Notes: generated from the letters alone by a model not told the origin. Shown: positions 14,660-22,950, counted from the stretch's first letter. The stretch is 39,965 nucleotides of DNA from Candidatus Omnitrophota bacterium (GCA_028717105.1 JAQUOM010000002.1:1-39965), one strand, 5' to 3'. Numbers and translations are program-made.

Positions 14660-15291
14660 CCCGGCATACCCGCGCCGCCCTTGTCTCGGCCCTGAATCCC
14701 TTGGCATGGATCCGCAAATCCTACGACTGGACCGTGCACTGGGCCCGCACCCCAAAAGCGCCGTTCGCCCTGTTCAGCATCGCGTTCATGGAAAGCTCCT
14801 TCTTTCCCGTCCCGCCGGATGTTCTTTTGATCGCCATGGTCGTAGCCGACCGCAAAAAGTGGCTGCGTGACGCATCGATCTGCACCGCAGGGTCTGTGTG
14901 CGGTGCCTTTTTAGGATATTTTATCGGATGGGGACTTTATGAAACCGCGGGCAAATGGATCGTAGCGACGTATCACCTGGAATCCGCGGTAAATTTCATC
15001 GGCATCCAGTTTGAAAAAAACGCGTTCCTGGCTATCTTTACGGCGGCGTTTACGCCCATCCCTTACAAAGCCTTCACGATCTCGGCCGGGCTCTTTCACA
15101 TCCCTCTTTCGGTTCTTGTGCTCGCCTCCGCCTTCGGCAGGGCCGGCCGGTTTTTCATGGTGGCAGCCGCGTTGCGCGTCTTCGGCAAAAAAATCGCCGA
15201 CTCCATCGAAAAATACTTCAATATCTTCTCCGTTATTTTCATCCTCCTCGTCATCGCCGGAATCATGCTGATCAAACACGGATCCCGCTGA
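14656..15291 (+). CDS. YqaA/DedA-type VTT-domain membrane protein
   Basis: A 211-aa inner-membrane protein of the VTT (SNARE-associated/DedA) superfamily. Typical features are the re-entrant segments MESSFFPVPPDVLL near residue 45 and FTPIPYKAFTISAG near 133, with the basic segment SAFGRAGRFF following. About four to five hydrophobic segments are visible. Family members act in lipid flipping and membrane homeostasis; YqaA itself is poorly studied. The start overlaps the hemerythrin stop by 4 nt, so the pair forms a two-gene operon. A GC-rich hairpin with a short T-run (15405-15429) follows. A link between oxygen response and membrane lipid handling is only suggested by the coupling. Confidence 0.88.
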   Translation: MTRHTRAALVSALNPLAWIRKSYDWTVHWARTPKAPFALFSIAFMESSFFPVPPDVLLIAMVVADRKKWLRDASICTAGSVCGAFLGYFIGWGLYETAGKWIVATYHLESAVNFIGIQFEKNAFLAIFTAAFTPIPYKAFTISAGLFHIPLSVLVLASAFGRAGRFFMVAAALRVFGKKIADSIEKYFNIFSVIFILLVIAGIMLIKHGSR

Positions 15292-15404
15292 CTCTCGAGC
15301 CCTCATCTGCTTTTACAATCCGCAGCCGCGTCTCGCTGAAAACCATGCTTTTTACGAGACATCAGCTGGTGTCACAGCGAACTTCACGGTATTGCATGCA
15401 GCCC

Positions 15405-15429
15405 CCGCGGGTTCACACCCGCGGTTTTC
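15405..15429 (+). terminator. Probable terminator after the VTT gene
   Basis: CCGCGGGT (15405-15412) and ACCCGCGG (15417-15424) form an 8-bp stem with a 4-nt loop, followed by TTTT. The T-run is short, and the hairpin lies 113 nt after the stop codon. Confidence 0.5.
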
Positions 15430-15443
15430 CGCGTGAAGGCCGG

Positions 15444-15476
15444 ATAAAAAACAGCCGCCGAGTTCATCGGCGGCTG
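15444..15476 (-). terminator. Terminator after the neelaredoxin gene
   Basis: CAGCCGCCGA (15452-15461) and TCGGCGGCTG (15467-15476) form a perfect 10-bp stem. On the minus strand it runs into TTTTTT. It lies 33 nt after the stop of the superoxide reductase gene. Confidence 0.88.
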
Positions 15477-15508
15477 CCCGAGACGAACAAAAACCTAAAA
15501 ACGCCGGA

Positions 15509-15901
15509 TTATGCGACGTCCAGGTCTTTGGAGTTTTCCCACAACCCGTGGATATTGCAATAAGACACGGCGAGGATCTTTCCGGATTTATCGGTCTTAA
15601 AGACAACAGCACCCTCAGGATGTGTATAAACCGAACTTGTGTCCGGGCCTCCAACGGAAGCGCCGTGCGTTGTAAATTCTAACCGGGCCAGCTGATAAGG
15701 AAATTTTTCTCCGTGGGGATGAAAGAAGACATCGATCCAACAGATATGATGCTCCGTCTTGTTCGGATGCGGCACTTCCCTGCCTACGCTGACCGTCAAA
15801 CGAATATTTTCACCTTTCTTCGCCTTATCCGGGGCGTCGATGACAGGAACGTGTTTTTCCGTCTTCCAATCCGCGCTCTGAAACAGATCTTTGATCGTCA
15901 T
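15509..15901 (-). CDS. Superoxide reductase (neelaredoxin, class II)
   Basis: A 130-aa cytoplasmic enzyme that reduces superoxide to hydrogen peroxide without making oxygen, typical of anaerobes. All five ligands of the Fe(His)4Cys centre are present: His17 (EKHVPV), His45 (PHPNKT), His51 (EHHICWID), and Cys115 and His118 (SYCNIHGLW). Lys16 and Glu15 match the conserved EKH loop at the active site. There is no N-terminal desulforedoxin domain, so it is the short neelaredoxin form rather than a desulfoferrodoxin. The start follows AAAGGAG by 6 nt. It lies 18 nt after a receiver-domain gene, with a terminator behind it, so it is probably the second gene of a two-gene operon. Confidence 0.94.
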   Translation of the reverse strand: MTIKDLFQSADWKTEKHVPVIDAPDKAKKGENIRLTVSVGREVPHPNKTEHHICWIDVFFHPHGEKFPYQLARLEFTTHGASVGGPDTSSVYTHPEGAVVFKTDKSGKILAVSYCNIHGLWENSKDLDVA

Positions 15902-15919
15902 GAAGTCTCCTTTCGCATT

Positions 15920-16306
15920 TTAAGATGAATGAGAATCGGACGGCTCCTTAAAGCACTCTTCGATTTCCGCGATCGCATCCAAGGGATTAAAGGGTTTCTT
16001 CAGGCATCTCTTGATGCCGCAGATGCTTAAAAGATAATTAAAATCTTCTTTATAATACCCCGACATGGCGATGATCGGGATGTCGAGCATCTCCGTGAAA
16101 TACTTCAGTTCCGAGGCGATGTCGAACCCGCTTTTTTTGGGCATCTTGATATCCAGCATAACGACGTCCGGTTTGTCTTTCTTGATGATCTCCACCGCCT
16201 TCTCGCTGTCGTCCACCGAGACGACGTCATAACCGCCCTGCTCCAGGACCTCATGAAGCTCGCGCAAAAAATCCTTATCGTCGTCTATGAGCATGATCTT
16301 CTTCAC
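15920..16306 (-). CDS. Stand-alone response regulator receiver (CheY-like)
   Basis: A 128-aa single receiver domain with no output domain. The acidic pocket is LIDDDKDF (Asp8-Asp10), the phospho-acceptor is Asp52 in VVMLDIKMP, and Ser82/Lys104 occupy the conserved switch positions in IAMSGYY and LKKPFNP. The GTG start at 16306 follows AAGGAG by about 8 nt. It would act by protein contact, for example in a phosphorelay. It lies directly upstream of neelaredoxin. Upstream on the same strand is the wreck of a membrane sensor gene (16480-16761), which may once have encoded its partner. Confidence 0.9.
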   Translation of the reverse strand: MKKIMLIDDDKDFLRELHEVLEQGGYDVVSVDDSEKAVEIIKKDKPDVVMLDIKMPKKSGFDIASELKYFTEMLDIPIIAMSGYYKEDFNYLLSICGIKRCLKKPFNPLDAIAEIEECFKEPSDSHSS

Positions 16307-16479
16307 AAAAACGTCTCCTTGTTCACATGGATGGACGGTCTATGGCTTCCATCATAATACATTGCAACATCCATGAAAAGGGCGAAAATCCGCTTTTTAT
16401 TGACCTCTTTCTCCTTCGCACAACTGGGCGAGACTACGGCAGGGAAGGCGCCCAAGCGCCCCCTTTTTGAGACCGGCGC

Positions 16480-16761
16480 GTAGACCCGCCGTCGGGCGAG
16501 AGGGCGCCCGCGCAACCTCAAGTAACCGACGAAAGCAAACTCAAAAAGGAAAAAATAAGAAATAACCGAAAAAAGGGGAGGACTTTCAGAAAGTCCCCGG
16601 AGAGGCCGTATGTCACGATCAGCCGGCCGGCCCATTCGTTCAATCCCTGCACCAGAGCGAAAGAGCCCAGCAAAAACCAGGGCAGTTTTGAGAATTCTTT
16701 GCGGTCAAGACAAAAACAAATCATGGCTAAAAATAAAAAGCCGGCAAAAAAAATAAAACAT
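16480..16761 (-). pseudogene. Remnant of a membrane sensor domain (two frameshifts, output domain missing)
   Basis: An ATG at 16761 after GGAGG begins MFYFF, then leaves frame at a run of eight T. The continuing frame reads AGFLFLAMICFCLDR, then FLLGSFALVQGLNEWAG and FFRLFLIFSFLSL. Frame shifts again at another T-rich run near 16550, where FEFAFVGYLRLRGR follows. Together these look like the four or so helices of an N-terminal membrane sensing domain. No kinase or other output domain follows; the next 170 nt up to the receiver gene carry nothing recognisable. Both breaks are in homopolymers, so sequencing error cannot be excluded, but the missing rest of the gene argues for decay. Confidence 0.5.
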
Positions 16762-16873
16762 GTGACCCGTCCTCCGCCAAGAACCGGCTCGCCTGCTCTT
16801 GAGCGCAAAATGCCGGGGCTTCTTGCGTCTGCGCCGCCCCTCAAAGGACCTCACCGCAATGGGCAGGAAAAAT

Positions 16874-17308
16874 CTAGGACTTTCCGATATCTTCATTCCA
16901 AAGGTCAGGATACTTACGGATGAAATCTTCCATCATTTCCCGGCATTCCGGCAAATCGAGATCGGTCACACTGACACCGTGTTCTTCCAGAAACGTCCTG
17001 GCGCCGGCAAACGTCCGCGACTCACCGGCAACGACCTTTTTTATACCAAATTGCACGATAGCGCCCGCACACAGATAGCAGGGCATCAGGGTCGAATACA
17101 TCACCGTTCCCCGATAGGACCCCACCCTGCCTGCATCCTGTAAACAGTGGATCTCGGCGTGGAGGACCGGATCGTCCTTCTGGACCCTCTGGTTATGCCC
17201 CTTCCCGATCACCTCGCCCGCCCTGACAAGGACCGAACCGATAGGAATGCCGCCTTCTCCCAGGCCCTTTTTTGCCTCGGCGATCGCGGCCTGCATGAAT
17301 GGATCCAT
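16874..17308 (-). CDS. Cytosine deaminase, yeast FCY1-type
   Basis: A 144-aa zinc enzyme of the cytidine/deoxycytidylate deaminase fold. His51 and Glu53 in VLHAEIHCL are the zinc ligand and the proton shuttle; Cys77 and Cys80 in LMPCYLCAGA complete the zinc site. The length, the GHNQRVQKDDPVLHAE segment and the C-terminal FIRKYPDLWNEDIG resemble yeast cytosine deaminase, as recalled, more than tRNA adenosine deaminase TadA. Deamination of cytosine to uracil and ammonia is therefore the best guess; another nucleobase or pterin substrate is possible. It is the last gene of the ArsR-led operon, 21 nt after a 54-aa gene. Why it is grouped with an export system is not clear. Confidence 0.82.
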   Translation of the reverse strand: MDPFMQAAIAEAKKGLGEGGIPIGSVLVRAGEVIGKGHNQRVQKDDPVLHAEIHCLQDAGRVGSYRGTVMYSTLMPCYLCAGAIVQFGIKKVVAGESRTFAGARTFLEEHGVSVTDLDLPECREMMEDFIRKYPDLWNEDIGKS

Positions 17309-17329
17309 AAAAACCTTCTGCTCCTGCTC

Positions 17330-17494
17330 TTACGCTCCTTGCGGCGCGTTATCGGCGACGAATTTCTTGATATCTTCAATATGTTCCAGGATCAATTTTG
17401 CCTTGTTTAAACCGAAGGAAAACGGATATCTCTCGTCCTCGCTCCTTTTAATGATCAGGACAGGCTTGCCTCTAAACTCTCCTCTCTCAACCAC
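17330..17494 (-). CDS. Small conserved-looking protein (54 aa)
   Basis: This short gene has a GTG start at 17494, preceded by AAGGAGG with 5 nt spacing, and a TAA stop at 17330. The protein begins MVERGEFRGKPVLIIKRSED and continues with RYPFSFGLNKAKLILEH. It is a compact basic then helical protein with no membrane segment or signal. From memory similar 50-60-aa hypothetical proteins occur in other anaerobes, but no function is known to me. It lies 30 nt after the secreted-protein gene and 21 nt before the deaminase gene, so it is part of the same operon. It is easily overlooked because of its length and start codon. Confidence 0.75.
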   Translation of the reverse strand: MVERGEFRGKPVLIIKRSEDERYPFSFGLNKAKLILEHIEDIKKFVADNAPQGA

Positions 17495-17524
17495 ACGGAC
17501 CTCCTTGTTTTATAGAAACACACA

Positions 17525-17962
17525 TCAGATAGGGCAGCCGCTCACGCCGCTTTTTTTGACTTTAAAAGAAGAATACGCCTGTTCGCTCTTTCTGTCCATA
17601 TAAACTTGCTTGAGGCCCCAGGTATAGGCCTGGCCGTCCTCAAAGACCTTGGCATCGATGACGACGGAATACTGGTCTTTGGGGACCTGCTTGACGATCA
17701 TCTGGGCGTCTTCGACCCTGTCGCGGCCCTTATAAAGACGGAAATCGTAATACTGCCGTTCCCACATACGGCCCACAAACGGGCTCCATTTGAATGTCAG
17801 CGTCTGCTTTCCCGTCAGGTCTACAACCTCTCCTGCCGGCTCCAAAAGCTGCGGTTCGGGAGCCAGGTCCGGCCAATCCGATGAGGCCACGACAAGACCC
17901 CCGGCCAATCCTACGAACCCCACCACGATCGCCAACCACGTCAACGCCCTTGTCTTTTTCAT
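17525..17962 (-). CDS. Secreted protein of unknown function
   Basis: A 145-aa protein with a signal peptide (basic MKKTR start, hydrophobic core, likely cleavage near VVASSDW). The mature part has alternating strands and segments such as LTFKWSPFVGRMWERQYYDFRLYKG and YTWGLKQVYMDRK, suggesting a fibronectin III or immunoglobulin-like beta sandwich that lies in the periplasm. It ends VSGCPI. The start follows GGGAGGAG. It lies 35 nt after the outer-membrane barrel gene in the ArsR-led operon, so it may be an accessory part of that export system. I do not recognise the family. Confidence 0.7.
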   Translation of the reverse strand: MKKTRALTWLAIVVGFVGLAGGLVVASSDWPDLAPEPQLLEPAGEVVDLTGKQTLTFKWSPFVGRMWERQYYDFRLYKGRDRVEDAQMIVKQVPKDQYSVVIDAKVFEDGQAYTWGLKQVYMDRKSEQAYSSFKVKKSGVSGCPI

Positions 17963-17997
17963 GGCTCCTCCCTGTTGACCTCGTCATCCTCCATGCC

Positions 17998-19296
17998 CTA
18001 GAAACTATAGCGGACGCGGACATAAACATTCTTGTCCCTGCGCATCTGGGCGAATTCCGTATGCGTATCTCCACCCCAGGGAATATTGACGCCCCAGGTC
18101 AATTTCCACTGGTCCGTCATATCATAAGACACATATCCGCGGAAATACCCGTCCAGGTCCGACGGCGAAAAAAACGTGAACAAGGAAACGGCCACGGTCT
18201 GGTTCTTAAAAAACTTGGTGATCCTGTTGGTCAACAGGTGCCGGTATTCATCCCAGAAATAATCCAACGGCAGAAGCGCCTCCGTATACCCTTCATAATC
18301 CAGCTTCTGTTCATAATAATACTGGAAGCCGATCTTCAGGTCGCCGCCGAGGTCTTTTTCGTAACCGGCCATGGCCTTAAGCATAGAATTTTCGATCAGG
18401 CGGTTGTCCCCGTGATCGTCCTGGGGAGAATGAACATAACCAAACTCGACATTGCCGATGCCTCCGGCAAAAGGCCCCCGGATGCTTGCGCCGAAAATAT
18501 CCTGGCGTTCATAGAAAAGCTCGCGCGCCGCTTCGTTCAGATAACTGCGCGGCGACTTGTCAAACCCTCTAAAGACATACAGGGCGCCTTCGTTAGAGCC
18601 GAAATTACGGAAAAACCTGAGCGCGTATTCAAAGTTCTCCGCCTGCCACCCCGGCTCCACAAGCATGCGGTCCGAATTCGTGCCGGCGACCCCCCGCTGA
18701 AAAGAATCAAAAAAAGACAAGCGTTGGCCGTCCGGCAGGGTGTTAGGCTCGGCATGCGTGATGAGGACGAAATCCGCGTTTGCCGCATCCGTATAAAACG
18801 AAAACCGCAGGGCGTCCGACGGTTTTTTCAGATATTCATCATCGCGTCCGATATAGAAAGAAACATAATCTTTAGGGAAAGCGTCGTTGATGAACAGGTA
18901 ATCTCCCGTCCCCCACGTCAGGACCTGGCGGCCAACCCTGACATCCATGAAATCCGCCGGGCTCATCACCATATTGGCTTCGCGCAATGCGAAGTCCGTC
19001 TTGCCGCCGAAATACTCATCCACCAGGAAATCGCCCTTAAAAACAAACTGACTCTTCCATCGCCCGAGAATATCGCCCCCGGAAAAAAAATAATCGGTCT
19101 TCAGCTGCAGCCGCTGCTCCAGCATATTGTAGCGGTCGTGTTTGGTCTGGTCTTCGACCCAGCGGCCGCCGAAGGCATACTCAAAAAACCCGTGCCACCG
19201 CAAAGGCTCGGCACGGAGGCCGGGCGCAAAAACACCGATCAGGGCCGCGCCCGCCGCGGCCCAAATCATCCGACGAAAGATCAATCTTTGATCCAT
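17998..19296 (-). CDS. Outer-membrane beta-barrel protein of the RND/LolA-like system
   Basis: A 432-aa exported protein: signal peptide ending near GLRAEPL, then many alternating-residue beta strands, ending VYVRVRYSF with the C-terminal Phe of outer-membrane barrels. Segments such as VRVGRQVLTWGTGDYLFINDAFPKDY recall the DUF1302-like barrels often encoded beside MMPL exporters and LolA-like carriers. The start codon lies 15 nt inside the end of the LolA-like gene, so translation is coupled; a second ATG at 19269 is also possible. It is probably the outer-membrane exit or acceptor for whatever the RND pump and the carrier move. The substrate is unknown. Confidence 0.8.
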   Translation of the reverse strand: MDQRLIFRRMIWAAAGAALIGVFAPGLRAEPLRWHGFFEYAFGGRWVEDQTKHDRYNMLEQRLQLKTDYFFSGGDILGRWKSQFVFKGDFLVDEYFGGKTDFALREANMVMSPADFMDVRVGRQVLTWGTGDYLFINDAFPKDYVSFYIGRDDEYLKKPSDALRFSFYTDAANADFVLITHAEPNTLPDGQRLSFFDSFQRGVAGTNSDRMLVEPGWQAENFEYALRFFRNFGSNEGALYVFRGFDKSPRSYLNEAARELFYERQDIFGASIRGPFAGGIGNVEFGYVHSPQDDHGDNRLIENSMLKAMAGYEKDLGGDLKIGFQYYYEQKLDYEGYTEALLPLDYFWDEYRHLLTNRITKFFKNQTVAVSLFTFFSPSDLDGYFRGYVSYDMTDQWKLTWGVNIPWGGDTHTEFAQMRRDKNVYVRVRYSF

Positions 19297-20078
19297 TGGA
19301 AAGGCGGCTTACGCAGGTAACGTTCGCTGAAGACATCTTCCTCCAAACCGATATCGTATTCCACGTTGTCGAAAATGGCGATCGTGGAACTCGATGCATT
19401 GAGGTCTGTTGCCTTCATCTTTGTGATCGTGAGATATCCCTGGATCTCTTTGGTCTCTACGGCTTCCATGCGGCGATACAATTTGCCGTTTTTATCGTAA
19501 TACTCGGCCATGACGGGGACAAAGCTGTCCTTATTGATACGGGTGACGTAATAGGAAAACTCCACCGTGCCTTTGTCTTTCGGGGTATTTTTGATCTCGT
19601 ATGTCTTGTCATCGCCGCCCGCGAGTTCGTGTGTATCCAGGGCCAGGCCGCGACCCGAGATATCTTCATAGAGGAAATTCGTCCCGGCAAAACTGGAACG
19701 CTTGTCAGAGGCGGCGATCCGGCGCACGAGGTCTAACGCCGGCAGATATAACCACCTGTCGTCATCCAGGCCCGGATGTTTCCAGACGATATACGCCATC
19801 CCCTTGACATCGGTGGGCCTGTGGAAATAAACGTAATACTTCTGTTCGGCATCATCACCGATATCAAGCCGCAAGATGGACATGACGCGCTGCCGGGCGC
19901 GGCCCTGGGCGTCCGTCACGGTCATTTCGACTCTGGCGCGGCCGTCCTTACCCTGATAATAAGCGATGCGATTGGCCTTCCGTACGATCTCCTCTGCTGT
20001 CGGATCCCCCGCCTCAACGCGAACAGCCGTTCCCAAGAGAAGTCCGCATCCGAAAACAATACATAATACTTTTTTCAT
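19281..20078 (-). CDS. LolA-like outer-membrane lipoprotein-sorting protein
   Basis: A 265-aa periplasmic carrier of the LolA/LppX-like half-barrel type. The ATG at 20078 follows GGGAGG closely and opens a signal peptide ending near VRVEAGDP. The mature protein starts PTAEEIVRKANRIAYYQGKD, has RVEMTVTDAQGRARQRVMSI, DRWLYLPALDLVRRI and SSFAGTNFLYEDISGR, a set typical of the sorting-protein family found next to RND transporters. Such proteins have a hydrophobic groove for an acyl chain. It lies 62 nt after the RND gene and overlaps the barrel gene. It probably shuttles a lipid or lipoprotein between the inner-membrane pump and the outer membrane; that is inferred from family and context. Confidence 0.85.
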   Translation of the reverse strand: MKKVLCIVFGCGLLLGTAVRVEAGDPTAEEIVRKANRIAYYQGKDGRARVEMTVTDAQGRARQRVMSILRLDIGDDAEQKYYVYFHRPTDVKGMAYIVWKHPGLDDDRWLYLPALDLVRRIAASDKRSSFAGTNFLYEDISGRGLALDTHELAGGDDKTYEIKNTPKDKGTVEFSYYVTRINKDSFVPVMAEYYDKNGKLYRRMEAVETKEIQGYLTITKMKATDLNASSSTIAIFDNVEYDIGLEEDVFSERYLRKPPFQWIKD

Positions 20079-20140
20079 GGTCATCCTCCCCTGGACATAT
20101 GACACAAGGATTCCCGCCTCTCGATCAATGAACGCACGGT

Positions 20141-22654
20141 CTAAACCGCCCTGTTACGGATGCGGCCGGCGATAAAACAAGCGCCCCCCAACACCGCAAC
20201 AACCATGACCGCGATGACCGTTGCGACATTCCATCGCGTCACGGAATAACCCAAAAGAACATAAAGGACAGCCGCGGCCAGCATCGCCGCCAGCAACATA
20301 CACTGACCGCAGGCGCAACGGCTGATCTTCTTCCCGGGATCCAGATGTCCGAAAACTACCCGTGGTGCCGCAGAAATAATGGCCGGCAAGACCAAAAGCG
20401 TGCCGATACTGGAAACAATCATGATCATCAGCATAAAAAAACCAACGGTCTTGTAAGGCACCAGGGACGACAAGAAAAGCGGCGAGAAAGCGATCGAGAT
20501 GACCAGGGCATTGCGGACCAGGGCGCGCGCCGGCGGGCCGAACATCTCCCGTGCCGCATCCGGCCAATTCAATTTTGTCTTATAGGCCTGGCGCGACCGT
20601 TCAATGAAATGGATCGCATAGTCGATGGAAAGCCCCAGGGTGAGCGCAGAAAGTACGGCCACAGGCATATCATATTCTTTGCCTAAAAACCCGAGCATGC
20701 TGTAAATAAAAATGATCGTCACCGTCATGGGGATCATGGACAGCAATCCCACCAAAGGCGACCGGAACAAGATCACCATCATCAACAACACGATAAGGAA
20801 ACTTCCCAGGAAGTTCACGAACATCCCGACCACCATCTTGTCCTGCCAAACCATATTGATATAGGTCAAACCCGACCAGTGATAGGCCAGAGGGCGCGGC
20901 GCCGGATGCTCCGTTAAAAATGCTTCGACCTGCTTGACGACCTTCGCCATATCGCGGTTATCGCCGGACTTCAGCTGCAGCCAGAGATTGGCCTTGCCGT
21001 AATCCGGCGTCACAAAATGCCAAAGATCGTCGGGCTTGTGGGAATTCTGGAACAAAAGAAGGCATTGCGCCACCGCTTCTTTCGTCGGCGGGATCACACG
21101 GTTCTTCTTGCCGCCTCCCAAAAGTTCATCATAAACCTTAGAGGTAATATCAGAAAGCGACGTTGATTTTCCCACGCTGCCCCGGCGCAATAGATCCTCC
21201 TGTAAATCGCGGACATAGTTGAGCAAGGCCGGATCAAGAAAAACTTCTTCGGTTTCGTCTTGAGACTGCAGGACAAGGTAAGCGCCGTAGGTACCGCCGA
21301 AATGCCGGTTCAGCACGGCATCGGCCACGCGGATAGGATGTCCGGGAGAAAACCATTTCGTAGGATTGTCGTTAACTTTGATACGCAGGAGGCCGAAAAC
21401 GGAGACGACCACCACAAGGACCGTCCCTGCCAGTACAAGCTTCCAGCGTTCAACAGCAAGGCGGCGCACCTGTTCTAAAATGATATGCTCCAGGCCGGTT
21501 GGGTCCTCCTTATGGTCTACTCCGAAAGATGCCATGCGCGAAGCATCCATAAGGGCCACATAAGCGGGGATAAAAAGGACCGTCGTCAACCATGCCAGGG
21601 CAACGCCGATCGCCACAAAGATCCCGAACACCTGGACCGGCGGAATAGGTGCGAAAGAGAGAGAAAAGAACCCGGCGACGGTCGTCAAGGACGTGAACAG
21701 ATTGGGCAGAAAGAGCTTGCGCATCACATGACGGATGGCCTCCTCCTTATTGGGAAAAAGGCGGTACTCTTCATAAAAATCACTTAAAAGATGGATGGAG
21801 TCCAGGACGCAGATCGGCAGAAGAAAAATGGGGATCATGGAACTCATGATATGGATAGGGAATCCCAGGCCGACCATCAGCCCCATTGTCAAGATGACGA
21901 CATCCGCAGCCATGAGCAACGGAAGAACGACAAGCCGCGCGTTCTTGAAGAAAAACCACATCAAAAGAAAAATAACGATCATCGCCGCCGGCGCCGAGAC
22001 CCCCATCTGAACGAACATCTCATGCCCGAAAGCATCTTCAGCCAAAGGCAACCCTGTCATATAATACTGCTCTTCTCCCGCCATAGCCTGCGTCAGGCCT
22101 CCGATTTTCCCGGCGATCGCATAACTCAACTTCTTCTCTTTAATGGGGACATAGATCGCCAGCGCGCGGCCGTCCTCGGAGACAAGCGTATTGTAAAACA
22201 TGGGGTTATCCATGGCCCGGGAACGGATCCACCGGGCCTCCGTTTCCGTATAGGGCGGCGCATGCATGAGCCACTGAAAACGCACGGAACCGGCCTCATC
22301 ACCCTGGACGTCGTCCTTTGTCGAAAGGCTGATCATATCATAGGCAATGACGCCTTCGATCCTGCCGATCTCCCGGGTAAGGTCATAGACGTGTTCGAGC
22401 GTTTGCGGGTTAAAGACGCCTTCGGGATGGGATTCGTTGACCACGCCGACAACGATATAATCATAAAGGGCAAACTCCTTCTTGACCTCCTGATGGAATC
22501 GCCGGACGAACTCGTTTTCCGGAAGCATGTTCTCAGGGTCCGTGTCGATCCGGATGCGCAAGAATTGAGCCAGCGCGGCAACGGTCAGAATCCCCGCGAT
22601 CAAAAAGACGATCTTCGGCTTCTTTAAGGCAAAGGCAACCATTCTATCCAGCAT
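20141..22654 (-). CDS. RND/MMPL-family exporter
   Basis: An 837-aa inner-membrane pump with the RND repeat: one helix, a large periplasmic domain and five helices, then the same again. The first half includes FKNARLVVLPLLMAADVVIL and the second LSALTLGLSIDYAIHFIERSR, which carries the Asp of the proton path as in MMPL and HpnN-like transporters. The ATG at 22654 follows AAGGAG by about 9 nt; an ATG at 22681 overlaps the arsR stop but has no ribosome site. After the usual last helix (about residue 770) there is an extra 60-residue tail with a CACGQC segment and two more hydrophobic stretches. Lipid or hydrophobic compound export with the LolA-like and barrel proteins is the likely role. Confidence 0.9.
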   Translation of the reverse strand: MLDRMVAFALKKPKIVFLIAGILTVAALAQFLRIRIDTDPENMLPENEFVRRFHQEVKKEFALYDYIVVGVVNESHPEGVFNPQTLEHVYDLTREIGRIEGVIAYDMISLSTKDDVQGDEAGSVRFQWLMHAPPYTETEARWIRSRAMDNPMFYNTLVSEDGRALAIYVPIKEKKLSYAIAGKIGGLTQAMAGEEQYYMTGLPLAEDAFGHEMFVQMGVSAPAAMIVIFLLMWFFFKNARLVVLPLLMAADVVILTMGLMVGLGFPIHIMSSMIPIFLLPICVLDSIHLLSDFYEEYRLFPNKEEAIRHVMRKLFLPNLFTSLTTVAGFFSLSFAPIPPVQVFGIFVAIGVALAWLTTVLFIPAYVALMDASRMASFGVDHKEDPTGLEHIILEQVRRLAVERWKLVLAGTVLVVVVSVFGLLRIKVNDNPTKWFSPGHPIRVADAVLNRHFGGTYGAYLVLQSQDETEEVFLDPALLNYVRDLQEDLLRRGSVGKSTSLSDITSKVYDELLGGGKKNRVIPPTKEAVAQCLLLFQNSHKPDDLWHFVTPDYGKANLWLQLKSGDNRDMAKVVKQVEAFLTEHPAPRPLAYHWSGLTYINMVWQDKMVVGMFVNFLGSFLIVLLMMVILFRSPLVGLLSMIPMTVTIIFIYSMLGFLGKEYDMPVAVLSALTLGLSIDYAIHFIERSRQAYKTKLNWPDAAREMFGPPARALVRNALVISIAFSPLFLSSLVPYKTVGFFMLMIMIVSSIGTLLVLPAIISAAPRVVFGHLDPGKKISRCACGQCMLLAAMLAAAVLYVLLGYSVTRWNVATVIAVMVVAVLGGACFIAGRIRNRAV

Positions 22655-22680
22655 GGACAGATCTCCTTGAATACGGGACA

Positions 22681-22938
22681 TTACTTCAGGATATTGAGGA
22701 TTTTGAGCGCGCGCTCATCGACAACCCGATAGCAGGTCTTAACGCCCTTTTTCTGCGGCACGATGACGCCGCATTTACGCATCACCGACAGATGCTGCGA
22801 AACGGTAGACTGCGGCAACCCGAGCGCCGCGACGATCCTGCCGACGTTACATCCGTGGCGGGCAAGCCCTTCGAGGATCTGCAGGCGTACCGGGTGCCCC
22901 ATCGCTTTCAACAATTCGCTGGCCGACTGTTTATTCAT
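22681..22938 (-). CDS. ArsR-family transcriptional regulator
   Basis: An 85-aa winged helix-turn-helix protein. LLKAMGHPVRLQILEGLARH is the family start. The recognition region is LGLPQSTVSQHLSVMRKCGVI and the wing is PQKKGVKTCYRVV. Cys30 (HGCNVG), Cys56 (RKCGV) and Cys69 (KTCYR) are scattered and do not form the metal-binding CxC of ArsR itself. A thiol or hydrophobic ligand is therefore as likely as a metal. The start follows AAAGGAG. It heads the operon of RND pump, LolA-like protein, barrel and further genes. A 28-bp near-perfect palindrome over its -10 box is almost certainly its operator, so it represses itself and the export genes until an inducer binds. Confidence 0.9.
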   Translation of the reverse strand: MNKQSASELLKAMGHPVRLQILEGLARHGCNVGRIVAALGLPQSTVSQHLSVMRKCGVIVPQKKGVKTCYRVVDERALKILNILK

Positions 22939-22950
22939 CGGGGATCTCCT

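Noticed and set aside
15401..15425. tRNA T-arm (GGTTCACACCC in a GC stem)
   Set aside because: The loop is only 4-6 nt, there is no acceptor or anticodon stem around it, and it is better read as a terminator hairpin.
17794..19320. A 508-codon open frame on the plus strand opposite the outer-membrane barrel gene
   Set aside because: It is antisense to a gene with signal peptide, barrel pattern and operon context. Its product is rich in Arg, His and Pro with no recognisable domain, as expected for a shadow frame.
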